Shown one piece after another: positions 12,833 through 24,516 of a DNA stretch of 64,000 nt. The translations under genes and the position numbers were made by a program. This DNA is from Persicaria tinctoria (Eukaryota > Streptophyta > Magnoliopsida > Caryophyllales > Polygonaceae), in contig JBANSL010000008.1 in assembly GCA_037127255.1 (NCBI GenBank), positions 4,860,896-4,924,895 on the forward strand, written 5' to 3'. The notes under the pieces were generated by a model. That model had not been told where the DNA came from and did no database searches. It saw nothing but the letters and a program-made list of their open reading frames with translations. Every line of letters begins with the position of its first letter. Within the stretch, counting starts at the first letter, position 1.

Positions 12833-14863
12833 ATGATCAGAGATCGGCCGCCTGAGCCTCTTGATTTCTTCATCTGGACTGTTGAGGTATTATTTCGCCT
12901 TTACTTTTGGTTTCTCTGTGTTCTTGATTGATGTAATTTCAAAATTCCTACTACAGTAACAATTTTGTGGGTCTTTTGAGATCTCTAGTTGTTCTGATTA
13001 CAACTTGCTGACTTCACCGTGCGAAATTGGAATCCAAATCCGCTACCATTAGTGGTTTACATGTCGAATTGGGACCGGAATTTCATACCCAAGTTTTCTT
13101 TGTTTGGAATTTGAATTTGGAAGTGGGTTTCGAAAATTGGGGTTTGGGAGACCTGATATGCAAACAATCATCCAATTGCTGATTCCTCGAATCCATCAAC
13201 CAATCAAAAACCACCCAATGGGTTCTAGTTGGATAGAATGTTTTCTTTTGTGTTGAAGAAATGACTAAGGCCCCGTCTGGTATCCATACCTAGGTACTTA
13301 GGTAGTACCATGTATTAAAACCCCCATACTGTGTTTGGAATTGCTTTGTATCGATATCAAAATGACCCTCTCAACCTCGGTACGAACCATTCCTCTCCCT
13401 TATAGTTGTATCCACTATCCCTCCTCATACCATAGTTTCACTCTATATCAAAATTCACAATTCATGCCCAAATCGATTCCTCGTATCCATTCCGATACTT
13501 AATTCTAAGTTTCTAACCAAATGGTCCTGTAGTAGAGATTTGGACTGGAGAGAGGAAATTGGGGAATTTCACTAATATTTTCGTAATGGTTTCATTGCTA
13601 TTGCATACTGTATTTTCTTGTAGCTATATGGCTGCAGCTGCAATGGCCTTTCTATTAAGGCTCGCGAGAGACAGCATGTCGGAAACTGTGCGAAATGTGA
13701 ATGGTTATTGTTAGTATCATATATCAATAGTTGATTTCCAAGACTTGTTCAACGTTTTCTTGCGTGTAGTGTATAATTAGAGAGATAAACTGATGATGGT
13801 CATTGATTGATTGATTAATTAGTGCTGAGCTGTTAGCTGCCTTCTCTGATGAATTATTGTTATTGCTGAAAACCTGTGATGAATTATCACACAAGTCTCT
13901 TAGAGAGGTGGACAGTTACAATCCTTCAGATACGTTTTTTGCATATTTTTTTCTTCTGGTTTGTTTCTTTCCCTGAATATATTTCTCTCGGCATTTCGCT
14001 GTGGACCTCATGATGAGAAATCATGGCTGTTGACTCCCTCCTCTTCTTGACGACTAGTGTTTACATTTTACATAGTTTTCAATTATCCTTTTTTCAATGA
14101 ACTGGCTGCTAGATCTGAATTGCACATTCGTATTCCCTTCTCTTGTAGGATGTAGGAATGTGGTTGGAAGAGATAAATCTGGGTAGTTACTCCAAGGTTT
14201 TTAAAGAAAATGGTGTAAATGGTGAGTACTTGGAGGGTATGTCCATGTTCACAACTGAGCAGATACTTCGATTCATAAGGCGCTGCCACATGAGATGGGG
14301 AGACTTCATTACGCTATGCAAGGAACTCAGACGAATTAAAGGTTCTCTCTCTTTTCCTCTCCACACCCATCCGTTGAGTTTGAGGAAGTTTCTTTTTAGA
14401 ATCATATATAGAACTTCAGCAAAGATTAGAACTTGTAGGCTTTTCGGTATAAACTTAAGATAACTGCTGAAGGAACTCCTAGAATGTCATACAACCTTCA
14501 TTTGTCGCTAGTGATCCATACTAAAGTAGCACATTGTCACAGGCGGTGGAGTAATTGCGAAATTCATGGTAGTTTATAGTTGGAGAATTTCGGCAAGTTA
14601 AATGTAATCCACCTCGCACGGTAGTTCTGATTTGGATATTTAGTTTCCATGCCTAAGCCAGCATTATTCCTTTCTATCATCCTGGCAATTCCTGTCTCCT
14701 AACACGGATGGACCCTCTTTCTCCATTTCTAGTTGCCTGCTTGAAAGGAGAGCAGAAGGTTCGCAGGCCTTGGTGGGCTCCCTCTTGTCTGTCCCCGGTC
14801 TTTGTCAATGCAGCAAAGCGCAACAGACAATCCCGGGTAGTCTCATTGAAGCTGGAACCATGA
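12833..14863 (+). CDS. SAM-domain protein, small plant family, 3 exons
   Basis: Coding exons are 12833-12886, 14149-14341 and 14733-14863, all with GT-AG junctions, giving 125 residues. The protein starts MIRDRPPEPLDFFIWTVEDV. A sterile alpha motif follows at about residues 17-80, with helices around MWLEEINLGSY, FKENGVNGEYLEGMSMFT and EQILRFIRRCHMRWGDFI. A basic tail (KVRRPWWAPSCLS...) ends in LKLEP. SAM domains mediate protein-protein or RNA contacts. Close homologues of this length exist across plants, as I recall the family, but the precise function is not known to me. The 1262-bp first intron carries a probable MITE. The reading frame is intact across all junctions, so the gene is probably functional. 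Confidence 0.85.
13269..13528. mobile_element. Probable MITE in SAM gene intron 1
   Basis: The left end ggccccgtctggtatcc and the inverted right end aggaccatttggtt resemble each other. The sequence between is non-coding. The superfamily and target duplication are unclear. Confidence 0.4.
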
Positions 14864-16213
14864 TCGACATACTTAAACACGTATGCTTTCGTATCTTGCC
14901 CTCATTATGCATATATTTATATATAGTCTCGTATAGAAAGCTCTGGTACAAACGGAGAAAAAATGCGAAAGGTTTGTCTCAGATGCTACTGGTAGAAGAA
15001 TGTCTTGTGCCTGTTGCAGCAGTTCCCTTAGGACTCGGGCGAAAAAAGAAGGAAGTTTGTGATGTCATTAGGACATTCACACTTTGAACTTTGAAGCATG
15101 TGTAATATGTCCCTTTTTCCTTTCCTTTTATCGTAAAGAATACCGTGATAACGATCTTGCTTGGGGTCCCGTAAATAGGGCCATCGTACATGTCGTCTGG
15201 CTTGTGTTAAATTATCGTACTTTGTCGACTTAGTTAACAAGTATTCGATGTCTTTTGGGGTGTCATACAAGTCTCGTGGTTTGGTTTTACAGTTGTATAA
15301 TCTCTCCGATTCCGGTGGTCCATTGCCAAGTTTGGCTTGTTCTTGTACAATCAAGTATTAAGCCATTGGATCCTTTATATATGAGAGTATCTTTGTATTT
15401 TGCACCTAATGAATCCTTTTGTGGTGTTAATTTTTAGTATTTACACCAAAGTCCAAACTTTTGGTGTAGTTAGGATTTGTAAGTCCATTTTCTTCATAAA
15501 AATGGTCATATTTACCTCCATTTTCGTTTCCGTTCCTCGTTTTTCCGACTTTGTTTATGTTTTTATTATGTTTGTATGACTCGACTCTTTTGAGTCAATC
15601 GGAAACATACTTTCGACTATGTTGTTGGGGCAACTGTGCGAGTGTGCGTACATCTCAACTCTTAAATCTCCAAGGCCGTACTTTGAGCGAGATAGGCTAA
15701 GGTGGTGTTTGGTAATAGGTGGAGATTATAGGGTTGGAGCTGTCAAAGGTTTTTAAAAAAATTGATGGAGTGTTTGGTGATCGTAAGGTTTGTAAATGAG
15801 TTTTGAGATGGAAATGTCTAAAATATCCCTACTCTACCCCTTCCCCTTCCTTGCTCCAATTCCCTTGCAATTGAAGTCTGCAGCCATCAACTCTTTGCTG
15901 CCCCCTCCTCCTCCCTAGTCCACCACGACTATCGTCGCCTTTCGTCCAACCTGGGGTCTGGAATCACCGCTCATTCTCCCCACCCTCTCTTTCTTTCAAT
16001 TCTTGCGACCGCCATTGGAGGCTTGAAACTGAGCTCTCACAACCTGCTCTCTCTTGATTCAACGGTTGTCGGGGTTGCTGTGAGAGTGGGGCTGCCTCCT
16101 CCTTAGATCTGACGCTGATGTTGATGCCGACGCCGGAGCCTCTCACCGATTGTTGGGTTGCTACGAGAGTGAGGCTGCCTCAACTCATCAAGTTTGTTAT
16201 CTCCTAACAAATA
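14864..16213. other. SAM gene 3' region, then GC-rich repeat-like DNA
   Basis: About 14864 to 15450 is probably 3' untranslated and downstream sequence of the SAM gene. From about 15705 (ggtggtgtttggtaatagg) to 16200 base composition shifts to C/T-rich. This looks like part of a transposable element whose other end may lie near 16640, because the ends share weak inverted similarity. No protein is recognisable. Confidence 0.35.
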
Positions 16214-16448
16214 CTCCCTCCGATCCAAAATATAAGTCGTTTGACTTTTCAACACGTATTTCAAGAAGGTCAAAACTATATAAAATATCAACTTTTTTAA
16301 AATTATTTTTTTACAACTTAATATTTGTTGATAATAAGTATTGAATTGTAAAAAAATAATAATAAAAAAGTTAATATATTATATAGTTTTTAGCTCCTTA
16401 AAATACGTGTTAAAAAGTCAAACGACTTACATTTTGGATCGGAGGTAG
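16214..16448. mobile_element. Stowaway MITE, 235 bp
   Basis: It begins CTCCCTCCGATCCAAAATAT, ends with the inverted copy, is flanked by TA on both sides and is AT-rich and non-coding. All are Stowaway hallmarks. The inverted arms are more than 90 bases long, including the block aagtcgtttgacttttc. Confidence 0.9.
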
Positions 16449-17313
16449 TATTAATTTTAGAAAAAGAAAATAATAATTAGACCGGGGTGGGCCCCAAAGG
16501 AGGGAAAAATCTTTACCACACACCCATCTTTTGATGGTTAAGATTTTTTGAACTTCACCTTATAGCCAAATCCCTTTTTTAAGCCAAATTTAACCCCCAA
16601 AACCTCCACCTTTCTCCCCACCTTCTATACCATCAAAAGATGGTAAGACATCTGATCCTTGCATAGAGCTCAAATTTTTTAACAAATACCTATTGCAATT
16701 ACTCATGTAATTAAGCATTTAAGCCCTCCTAAATGTCTATAAAAATTTCAAGCTTATAAAATGCTATTTTTAAAGTCACTTGTATAATTAATCAAATTAC
16801 ATGTTTTGATTCCAAACACTTCCTAAGCACACATGTTCTATATATATATATATATTGTCTTGAAAAATGCATGTGTGAGTATATTATACACATACACATA
16901 TATACAAACAATATTTTATACACATATATAGTAGTATACACACAATATGTTAAAAAGTGTTGACCATGAAAAAGGCCGACATCTATGGCTGTGAAGATCT
17001 GTGCATATGGTTGGATCCAAACACATTGGGAAACGTTAATTATAATGTGATTTGATGAAGTTCAATATATCTATTTCACATGAATTTCTGTGTTTATTAA
17101 TTAATTTATATATGCACTTCAAAGCTATCTCTTCAAACTTTAGTGATTGTTTTTAAGTTGGTAGCAATCAAATAAAGGGCACATGTCTTACAAACAAAAA
17201 CTTTCTCCCACCAAACAACAAACACAACATAGAACTGGGATAGTTGAAATGGTCAAGACACAAATTTATACTTGTGGATAGGGATTTCATGCATTATGAA
17301 AAAAATATATATA
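16449..17313. other. AT-rich intergenic
   Basis: No gene is seen. There is a TA microsatellite at 16842-16855 and a diffuse run of ataca/cacata repeats near 16880-16950. Confidence 0.5.
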
Positions 17314-17429
17314 CCTTCTCCGATTCAAAATATTGGATGTTTTAAATTTTGACATGTATTATAATGAGTTAAAAATTATATTAAATATTTAGTTTTTTAA
17401 TATTTTTTCCCTCAACTTAATATATTAAA

Positions 17430-18699
17430 TTTTTTTTTTTAAGCAAGATAAGTAATTCAGTTCTCTAGACAAGCCTAGAGAAGCCGAGAGACCGGACAAG
17501 CCGGTGGATGGACTAACCATCATGTATAACAGAAGCAAATAACTGAAGCAAATGACAGAAATAAATAACTGAAGCAAATGACAGAAAATAAAAATAAGAA
17601 ACGTACGGGCCATCCTACACTGCGCAACACAAGCAAAAGAAGAGCGAAACGACCGGCCAAAGGGACAACGCACACAACGAACTCTGGGGACCAGCGGACA
17701 CCTTAGATTATGGACTCGAAGAGCCTTCAGATGTCAATCGCACGTCCACGACGTCATCGAACATGACACATCAATCAACGCTCCCAGAACGCCTGCAACA
17801 CAACAAGAATAACACAGTACACTAACCCGCAATCCAACCACAAACCACACCCAAGCACAATCCAACCCCAAGACCTCGTCTCAACCCTCAAGGACGATAA
17901 TAAAATCGTGGGCGGCTATCACAAGGATAAGCCTAAAAGAGGCGATACAAAACAAGGCAAGGAAGAGAAATCAGGCAGAGATGAACCAGAAAGCGACTGA
18001 AAGAGCAGACTACAACAAACAAAAAGGTTGGTGGCGCCGCTGAGAAGGACCGACCGAGACCGAAGCCGAGGACAGAGGCGAGGGAGAAATCGAAGAGGGC
18101 TGAACCAACAGATGAGCCGAAGGGCGGAGCCGCGGTAGCCCTGAAGTGGCTGGAGTCGAGGAAGGTGGAAGGAGGAACCGGAAGCGGTAGAGGGTGGTCG
18201 AAGACCACCACCAAGGAGGGCGGCGACAAGATCATCAAGAAAACTCGGACATGGCGGATACCAAATTCGAGGCGCGAGAAACAGGAGCGCAGAAGATGGG
18301 CGGAGACATCGAAGCAGCGGTTGAAATCAAAACATCGAGCATCGGGTTGCTAGGCTGCAGGGATAGGGCGGCGGGTTGGCCGGCGAGCCGGGGCGGCCTT
18401 TGGCTAGGGTTAGCGAGAGGCGGCAAGGCGCAAGGCTAGGGTTCGCCGAGGTCGAAGGCGGAACCAACGGTGAAGGTGCGCGGCGGGCGCGGTGTGGAGA
18501 AGACGATGGGCCAAGGTGGATGGCAACGGGGGCATGGAGGAGGACCGGGGCGACGGTGACCGAGGCGGCAACGGAGGTCGGAGCGAATCGGAGGTGAACC
18601 GCAGAGGCGGGAGCAATACCGGAGGAGGGCTGGAGGCCAGGCGACGGCAAGACGCAACCGGCAAAAGGTGAAGGAAGGTTGGCGGCGACGGACCAAAAT
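17430..18699 (-). mobile_element. GC-rich non-LTR-like insertion with poly(A) tail
   Basis: On the minus strand this is a GC-rich sequence that ends in a run of A residues (plus-strand T run 17430-17440), inserted inside a Stowaway MITE. Near its tail are two direct copies of aactgaagcaaatgacagaa. Open frames at 17933-18238 and 18327-18650 are proline/serine-rich and match no family I know. The poly(A) end suggests retroposition: a non-autonomous LINE, or a processed copy of a GC-rich transcript. A clear target duplication was not found. Confidence 0.45.
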
Positions 18700-18719
18700 T
18701 AAAAAATAATTATTTTATA

Positions 18720-18892
18720 CTCCTTTCGTTCGTCAAAATATGTCATTTTACTATTCATGCACGTTTTTAACTCTATAAAATATCTAGTTTTTTTATGATT
18801 TTTTTAACCATTTAGTAAATAAAAACTGTTTTATCAATCTAAAGAAGCGTGCGTGAATAGTATAAATGATATGTTTTGCCGAACGGGTGGAG
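18720..18892. mobile_element. MITE nested in the split Stowaway, 173 bp
   Basis: It begins ctcctttcgttcgtcaaaat and ends in the inverted form ttgccgaacgggtggag, with TA on each side. The arms include tactattcatgcacgttttt and its complement. It is related to the MITEs at 2200 and 45029. Confidence 0.75.
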
Positions 18893-18962
18893 TATAAGTT
18901 TTAGCTTATTGAAATGTGTGTTGAAAAGTAAAAAAAAAAAGCTTATATTGTTAAGGAGGGAG

Positions 18963-19474
18963 TATATGATTCATGTGTGACAAAGATAAAATAAAAAAAT
19001 GTTACAACATTTCATATTTATTCACTTTATTAAGACATTTTATACAAGTTGCAATTGTTGTACACAAAGATTTTTATAAAAAATGCTTCCTATTTTCTTA
19101 GAAAAATGAAAATTGGTACCACCAAACAACAACATATATGAATACAAGAACGAAAGACATTAAGAAAGTGAGTGTTTATACAAGCCATTTCCTATTTATT
19201 TTATATTTTTAGATAGTAGAAATTGATACCACCAAACAACAACATATATGATTCCTATTCTCTCAATTCCATGTACTTACATTATTAGAAGACAGACTAA
19301 GAGGATGGGGATGCTTTTCAAATGCCTAGCTATTAGCTATAGGTAGTAGTAGGGCAACTACCTAAACCATTCAACATCACCTTTGGGCTGACCGACGCAA
19401 TGCAAATGTACCCATCGATTGTTTATAACATATAAGGACACATAGTGTTAGTGTGTTGACACATATTTCAATTC
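18963..19474. other. AT-rich intergenic
   Basis: No gene is seen. The phrase gataccaccaaacaacaaca occurs twice (near 19117 and 19221) as an imperfect direct repeat of about 25-30 bases. Its meaning is unknown. Confidence 0.4.
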
Positions 19475-19479
19475 GTGTT

Positions 19480-19709
19480 TGTTAGGACTCGAAGGTCGGA
19501 TAGTGAACGTTTGAGCTTTCAATGGTGATTTGAAGAAGGGGAAATAGAGAATTGAGAGAAGATGGAAAAGATAGAAGGAGCTAAGGGAAAAGGATTACTG
19601 TAATTTCTCGATAAGTTGTACAATATAATTTGTGGGTATTTATAACTCAATACCTAACTTAACTTTCTAGTAATTACTATTATTATCCCTATTATACTAA
19701 TTACTAACA
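19480..19709. mobile_element. Solo LTR, 230 bp
   Basis: It starts TGTTAG and ends CTAACA. It is flanked by the 5-bp direct repeat gtgtt at 19475-19479 and 19710-19714. It contains a TATA-like ggtatttataac near 19636, as in an LTR promoter. No internal retroelement sequence adjoins it, so it is best read as the product of LTR-LTR recombination. Confidence 0.7.
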
Positions 19710-19719
19710 GTGTTCTTCA

Positions 19720-20130
19720 ATGAGTTATTCAGTCGGCCGTAACATTAATATTCGGTATCAATAGTTATTCGGTTTTAGTGAGTATAGCAATTTAGTTGCA
19801 TCAAGGTATTCGGTTGCAGACTTGCATTCAGTATATAGTTATTTGATTGGAGTAGGTAGTTTTTTCGCTTGCAATAAGTTATTCAATTATAGTGAGCAAT
19901 TATTAGGTTGTATCAAGCTATTCGATTATAGTAAGTAGTTATTTCGATCGTTACATTAAGCTATTCGTATGTAGTGGGTGGTTATACAGTTGCAACATGT
20001 AGTTATTTATTTTTGTGTGTTATTTGGTTGTAAGAGGAGGTTATTCACTGCACCTGATCATGAATAACTATCCCTTACAAACAAATAGCATTACAATTGA
20101 ATAACTGAATAATTACCCATTGCAATCAAG
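19720..20130. repeat. Degenerate ~21-bp repeat array (ttattcggtt)
   Basis: About fifteen diverged units of the form ag-ttattcggttgtagtgag follow one another. At 20066-20125 the motif appears in the opposite orientation (gaataactgaataattac). It is the reverse complement of the motif in TIR element B, so this may be the core of a third, decayed member of that family. It is non-coding. Confidence 0.6.
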
Positions 20131-21924
20131 TCGATCACTCATTGGAGGAGAAGGGTGTGTACATGTCAAAGTCTCCATTGTTTGCAGATTGCACGGAAAT
20201 AGTTCCACGAGAATAGGATAAGAAGCCGAATATTTTCCCTGGACACGCCCTGTTTAATCAATTTTAAATTATACGATGGGGTTTATCATATCAATTTTCT
20301 TAATTTCATGATTTTCTTTCCAAATAAAGTATTTTCTATCATCTGACCTTAATTATGACACACAATAGACGGATCGTAATTAAAATACACTACTCGGATT
20401 AGGTCAAAATTGCCAAACATTAAATCCAACCCTTAATTAATTGATGGAAGTAGGTTATATCAGAGTATTAATTAAAAGATAAAAGTACAAACGCATCCAC
20501 GTACTTGTTGTCTAACTAAAATGAATACGAGTGCCTATATAAATGTACACATGACATTGCATCTTGGTGATAGGTTAGGTCAAAATTACTACTATGGGAT
20601 TTTGTGGGTTCTCGAGATTACAACATTGTTGTTTTACACCCTGTGCGTGTGGATTTCATCTCCTTTTCATTGGATGCCCTTTTCTTTCTTTATTATTATA
20701 GGGTTTTTTTTTTAATATATATCTCACCTTACCAATTTCTTTGGCATTCAGTCTTGGGTTTATATGTCATCTAATTAATTTGACATAAGATCTGAATATA
20801 TTGTGAAGATTAGAAACTTAATTGCATTTGGGTGCATGTTGAAACTTGAAAGTGATCTACCGTTGTATTTTACTAGACTATAACAGAGTTTGAGCGACCG
20901 ATGACTCTCTCACACATACACACATACACATTTTTCAGACACAAATCAAGGATCAGACTGGACTTTGCTGCATCCCACCCCTAATAATGCAGAAATTTTG
21001 TATCACAAAATTAATTAGTGTTGTTTAGTTGGTTTATTCTCTTAGCCCAATATGCATGGGTGGATAGCAAACATATATTTGTGTGTGATATTTATAATTA
21101 AGCCTTAAAAATTTGTCATTCATTTTTTCTCCTCATTAGATTTTTTTTTAATCTAGATGTGTATATATATGTGATACTAATAACTCTTAAAAATTAGTTC
21201 ATTGTATAGTTTTTTTTTTTTTCCTAGATGTGTATATATGTGTTATACATGTTATATTAATAACTCTTAAAAATTTATTCATCATAATGCAATTTCAGCT
21301 TATCTCGATTTTCATTCCTAGTTTTCATGCTTACAAGTGAACCAGTAAAACTGTTACACACATTCGAGTTTTCAAATGCAACTGTATAGTCTCCATGTAC
21401 CATGTAACCATACGAATGCATCAAACGGGATCGATAAAGGGCGTGAGCAACTCCATCCCTTTGAAGAGAGATGACGGTGGAGTGGAGGAGGTTGGGCGAA
21501 TCGATAGTGAAAGAGGGAAGAAGGTGGAATGGCGGAGGTTGGCGATGTGGATGAAGGTGGCCGAAATGAGATTTGAATTCTTGACCTCTTATAAGGATTA
21601 TTCCTTTCTTACAACTAGGACGTACAATAGGTCATTGCTAACCTCTAGAACGGAATCAATCCATTGAAGAAACAAACCAAACAGAGTTATTAGGACCGAG
21701 GTGTAACACACCCAGATCGAGAGTACTTAGTTCACTTGGATTTATCATAATTCCGATTATTTCCTTGTGATCTTCAAAACCAAGAAAGGGAATCGGACAA
21801 ATACTTAGAAATGACCCACCGTCGCCCGTCGGTGCACTCTTTTCCATTTCTCTACATTATTATACTCCGTATATATGTTTTAATATAATTTCTAACCTTT
21901 TTCAATTCCCTTTTGATACTATAA
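20131..21924. other. Intergenic, no gene recognised
   Basis: AT-rich sequence with a short CA-rich run near 20910-20930. A GC-richer patch at 21420-21850 has short open frames (for example 21395-21667) without a recognisable domain, and may be a transposon fragment. Confidence 0.4.
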
Positions 21925-22993
21925 CTAGTATGATCCCCGCGCCATGTCGCGATTTTTTATAAATAAAATATTACTAATATATTAAATTAATATTATAACT
22001 CAATTGTAAAAGTTCAGATAATTAAATATTTTGAATTAAACTCATGGGTTGTGAAAACGATTAAAGTAGTATATATAGATATATAAAGATATAGACTACT
22101 AATATTAATTTTATGTTTTCTTATTATTAATTTTATGCTTTGAATTAATCCCATTATTTTTTTAGAAGAAAAAAAACTACTAAAATTATAATTTAGGCTA
22201 AGATCAATGTTTTGAATTAAGCTCAATAGTTAGTAAAATTAAAGCAAAAAGATAATTAAAGGGAAAAAAAGAAAAAAAAAATTAGAATTAAAGAAAATCA
22301 AAGAAAAATGGCAAAAAAAATGATTGGTCAAGACTCCTAAAATTCCTCCACGCTTGACACGTCATCCTAAACTCTTCTAAATTAAGAGTTTATATAGATT
22401 ATTTTTTTAGAAGAAAAAAAACTACTAAAATTATAATTTAGGCTAAGATCAATGTTTTGAATTAAGCTCAATAGTTAGTAAAATTAAAGCAAAAAGATAA
22501 TTAAAGGGGAAAAAAGTAGAAAAAAAATTAGAATTAAAGAAAATCAAAGAAAAATGGCAAAAAAAATGATTGGTCAAGACTCCTAAAATTCCTCCACGCT
22601 TGACACATCATCCTAAACTCTTCTAAATTAAGAGTTTATATAGATAGTTAGTAAAATTAAAGCAAAAAGATAATTAAAGGGAAAAAAAGAAGAAAAAAAA
22701 TTAGAATTAAAGAAAATCAAAGAAAAATGGCAAAAAAAAAATGATTGGTCAAGACTCCTAAAATTCCTCCACGCTTGACACATCATCCTAAACTCTTCTA
22801 AATTAAGAGTTTATATAGATAGTTAGTAAAATTAAAGCAAAAAGATAATTAAAGGGAAAAAAAGAAGAAGAAAAATTAGAATTAAAGAAAATCAAAGAAA
22901 AATGGCAAAAAAAAATGATTGGTCAAGACTCCTAAAATTCCTCCACGCTTGACACATCATCCTAAACTCTTCTAAATTAAGAGTTTATATAGA
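21925..22993 (-). mobile_element. Short Helitron with four tandem 5' termini
   Basis: On the minus strand one 3' end is present: a hairpin-forming cgcgacatggcgcgg, a short gap, then CTAG at 21925-21928, followed by host T. The 5' terminus, which begins TCTATATAAACTCTTAATTT, occurs four times, with plus-strand edges at 22398, 22644, 22819 and 22993, each followed by T. The first repeat unit is about 245 bp and the later ones about 175 bp. No protein is encoded. The hairpin and CTAG resemble those of the 5936-10140 Helitron, suggesting a shared family. Confidence 0.8.
22154..22993. repeat. Tandem array: 245, 246, 175 and 174-bp units
   Basis: The units are 22154-22398, 22399-22644, 22645-22819 and 22820-22993. 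Differences are few: one base in the acrtcatcc stretch and small A-run changes. The duplications are therefore recent relative to most repeats here. The last two units lack the first 70 bases or so of the longer unit. Confidence 0.85.
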
Positions 22994-23128
22994 TTAATAA
23001 TTAATTAATTACTAATTCACTTGTGTAAATTAAATTAAATTACATTTATCAAATGGCAGTATCTTAAACTCACATGTATATTTTAGAGTCAAACTGCATT
23101 CAATTTCATTTCGCAGAAATTAGGGAGA

Positions 23129-23171
<43 letters not shown>

Positions 23172-23678
23172 TCTATTTTATACATAAACTTTGCACGGGT
23201 GGACTATATAGCCTATAGGGTTCAACACCCTTTACATCTAGTTTTTGTTAGATTAGTGTTTATTAATTATGTATATGCTTACCTAGTCGATCTAGATACC
23301 CTCTATTTTCATAGCATTAGTGTATGTATGGGTATATATATATATAGTTGACGTGCTCGTGCACCAACCCATGAAATGAATTAATTGGCTCGAGATGCCC
23401 TACTTATACTTAATTAAAATTCAATACTCAAATTGGCCTGTCAAAGGGAAAATTAATGTCAAAGTTGTAAACCAGTTTGTATCAAGAATGGATGGGGATG
23501 AAAAGATTACGTACGGGGTGGTATAACAATACAAAATATAAATCTCTACATAATGGCTTAAGCTTTTGTGCTAGAATTAGGGTAGATCTCGACCTTATAA
23601 TCAAAAATAAAATTAAATCGGCCGACACAACTCCCGTTTTCATACGACCCGACCGAAATTTCACAAGTTGGGTAGATA
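22994..23678. other. AT-rich intergenic with TA microsatellite
   Basis: A perfect TA repeat of about 38 bases lies at 23133-23170. A second short one is at 23334-23345. No gene is seen. The right end is the target site (agata) of the Copia element. Confidence 0.6.
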
Positions 23679-23816
23679 TGTAGAATAGCGGAATTGATGT
23701 AAAGTCCTCCTCGAGGGTTTCCATTCATTGATATAACATATATATAGGTTACACAGGTATTGGGCCTTAACGGGCTTTTAGCCCACTATACAATATGAAA
23801 CCTATGTAATCTATCA
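23679..23816 (-). repeat. 3' LTR of Copia element
   Basis: It is the downstream LTR in element orientation, identical to the other LTR except for two substitutions. It contains the TATA-like tatatatgttatat stretch. The ORF of the adjoining duplicate tail ends in a TGA that is also the first three bases of this LTR. Confidence 0.9.
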
Positions 23817-24516
23817 AACCCCCGCAGTCGAAACGGGAGGTGTCCGTACAGTGAGACTGGAACGAAAATCAATGAACAATTGTCTAGGTAAACCCTTGGT
23901 GAATATATCAGCGTACTGATAGGAGGACGGGACATGTAGAATGCGGACATGTCCAATGGCAACCTTGTCCCGGACGAAGTGGAGATCAAGCTCAATGTGC
24001 TTCGTGCGTTGATGCTGGACTGGGTTGCTAGCCAGGTAGACGGCGGAGACGTTATCAGTGTAGACCAGAGTGACCTTCTGCAAGGGGCATCGTAGCTCAA
24101 GCAGGAGATTGCGGAGCCAAGAGCACTCGGAGACGACGTTGGCAACGCCCACTATACAATATGAAACCTATGTAATCTATCAAACCCCCGCAGTCGAAAC
24201 GGGAGGTGTCCGTACAGTGAGACTGGAACGAAAATCAATGAACAATTGTCTAGGTAAACCCTTGGTGAATATATCAGCGTACTGATAGGAGGACGGGACA
24301 TGTAGAACGCGGACATGTCCAATGGCAACCTTGTCCCGGACGAAGTGGAGATCAAGCTCAATGTGCTTCGTGCGTTGATGCTGGACTGGGTTGCTAGCCA
24401 GGTAGACGGCGGAGACGTTATCAGTGTAGACCAGAGTGACCTTCTGCAAGGGGCATCGTAGCTCAAGCAGGAGATTGCGGAGCCAAGAGCACTCGGAGAC
24501 GACGTTGGCAACGCCC
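23781..24516 (-). repeat. 366-bp tandem duplication at Copia 3' end
   Basis: Two copies, 23781-24146 and 24147-24512, join at a gccc microhomology and differ at one base that I noticed (aatgcgg versus aacgcgg). Each spans the last part of RNase H, the polypurine tract and the first ~35 bases of the LTR. In element orientation the order is ORF end, LTR start, second ORF end, full LTR. Confidence 0.9.

Larger units (their letters stand above)
17314..18962. mobile_element. Stowaway MITE split by two nested insertions
   Basis: The left arm (17314 to about 17429, starting ccttctccgattcaaaatat) and the right arm (18893-18962, ending ttaaggagggag) are inverted copies of each other and match the Stowaway family seen at 16214 and 29811. 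Between them lie a GC-rich poly(A)-tailed insertion (17430 to about 18699) and a second MITE (18720-18892). The TA flanks are intact. This reads as a three-layer nest. Confidence 0.7.

Noticed and set aside
15705..16660. A single hAT-type element around the Stowaway at 16214
   Set aside because: The supposed ends share only weak, interrupted similarity and no target duplication was found.
18327..18696. Overlapping Pro/Arg-rich open frames in the GC-rich insertion
   Set aside because: Three or more frames are open at once, as expected from base composition. No conserved motif was found.
22154..22993. CRISPR-like direct repeats
   Set aside because: Units are head-to-tail with no unique spacers, and each carries Helitron 5' features. 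This is a eukaryotic genome.
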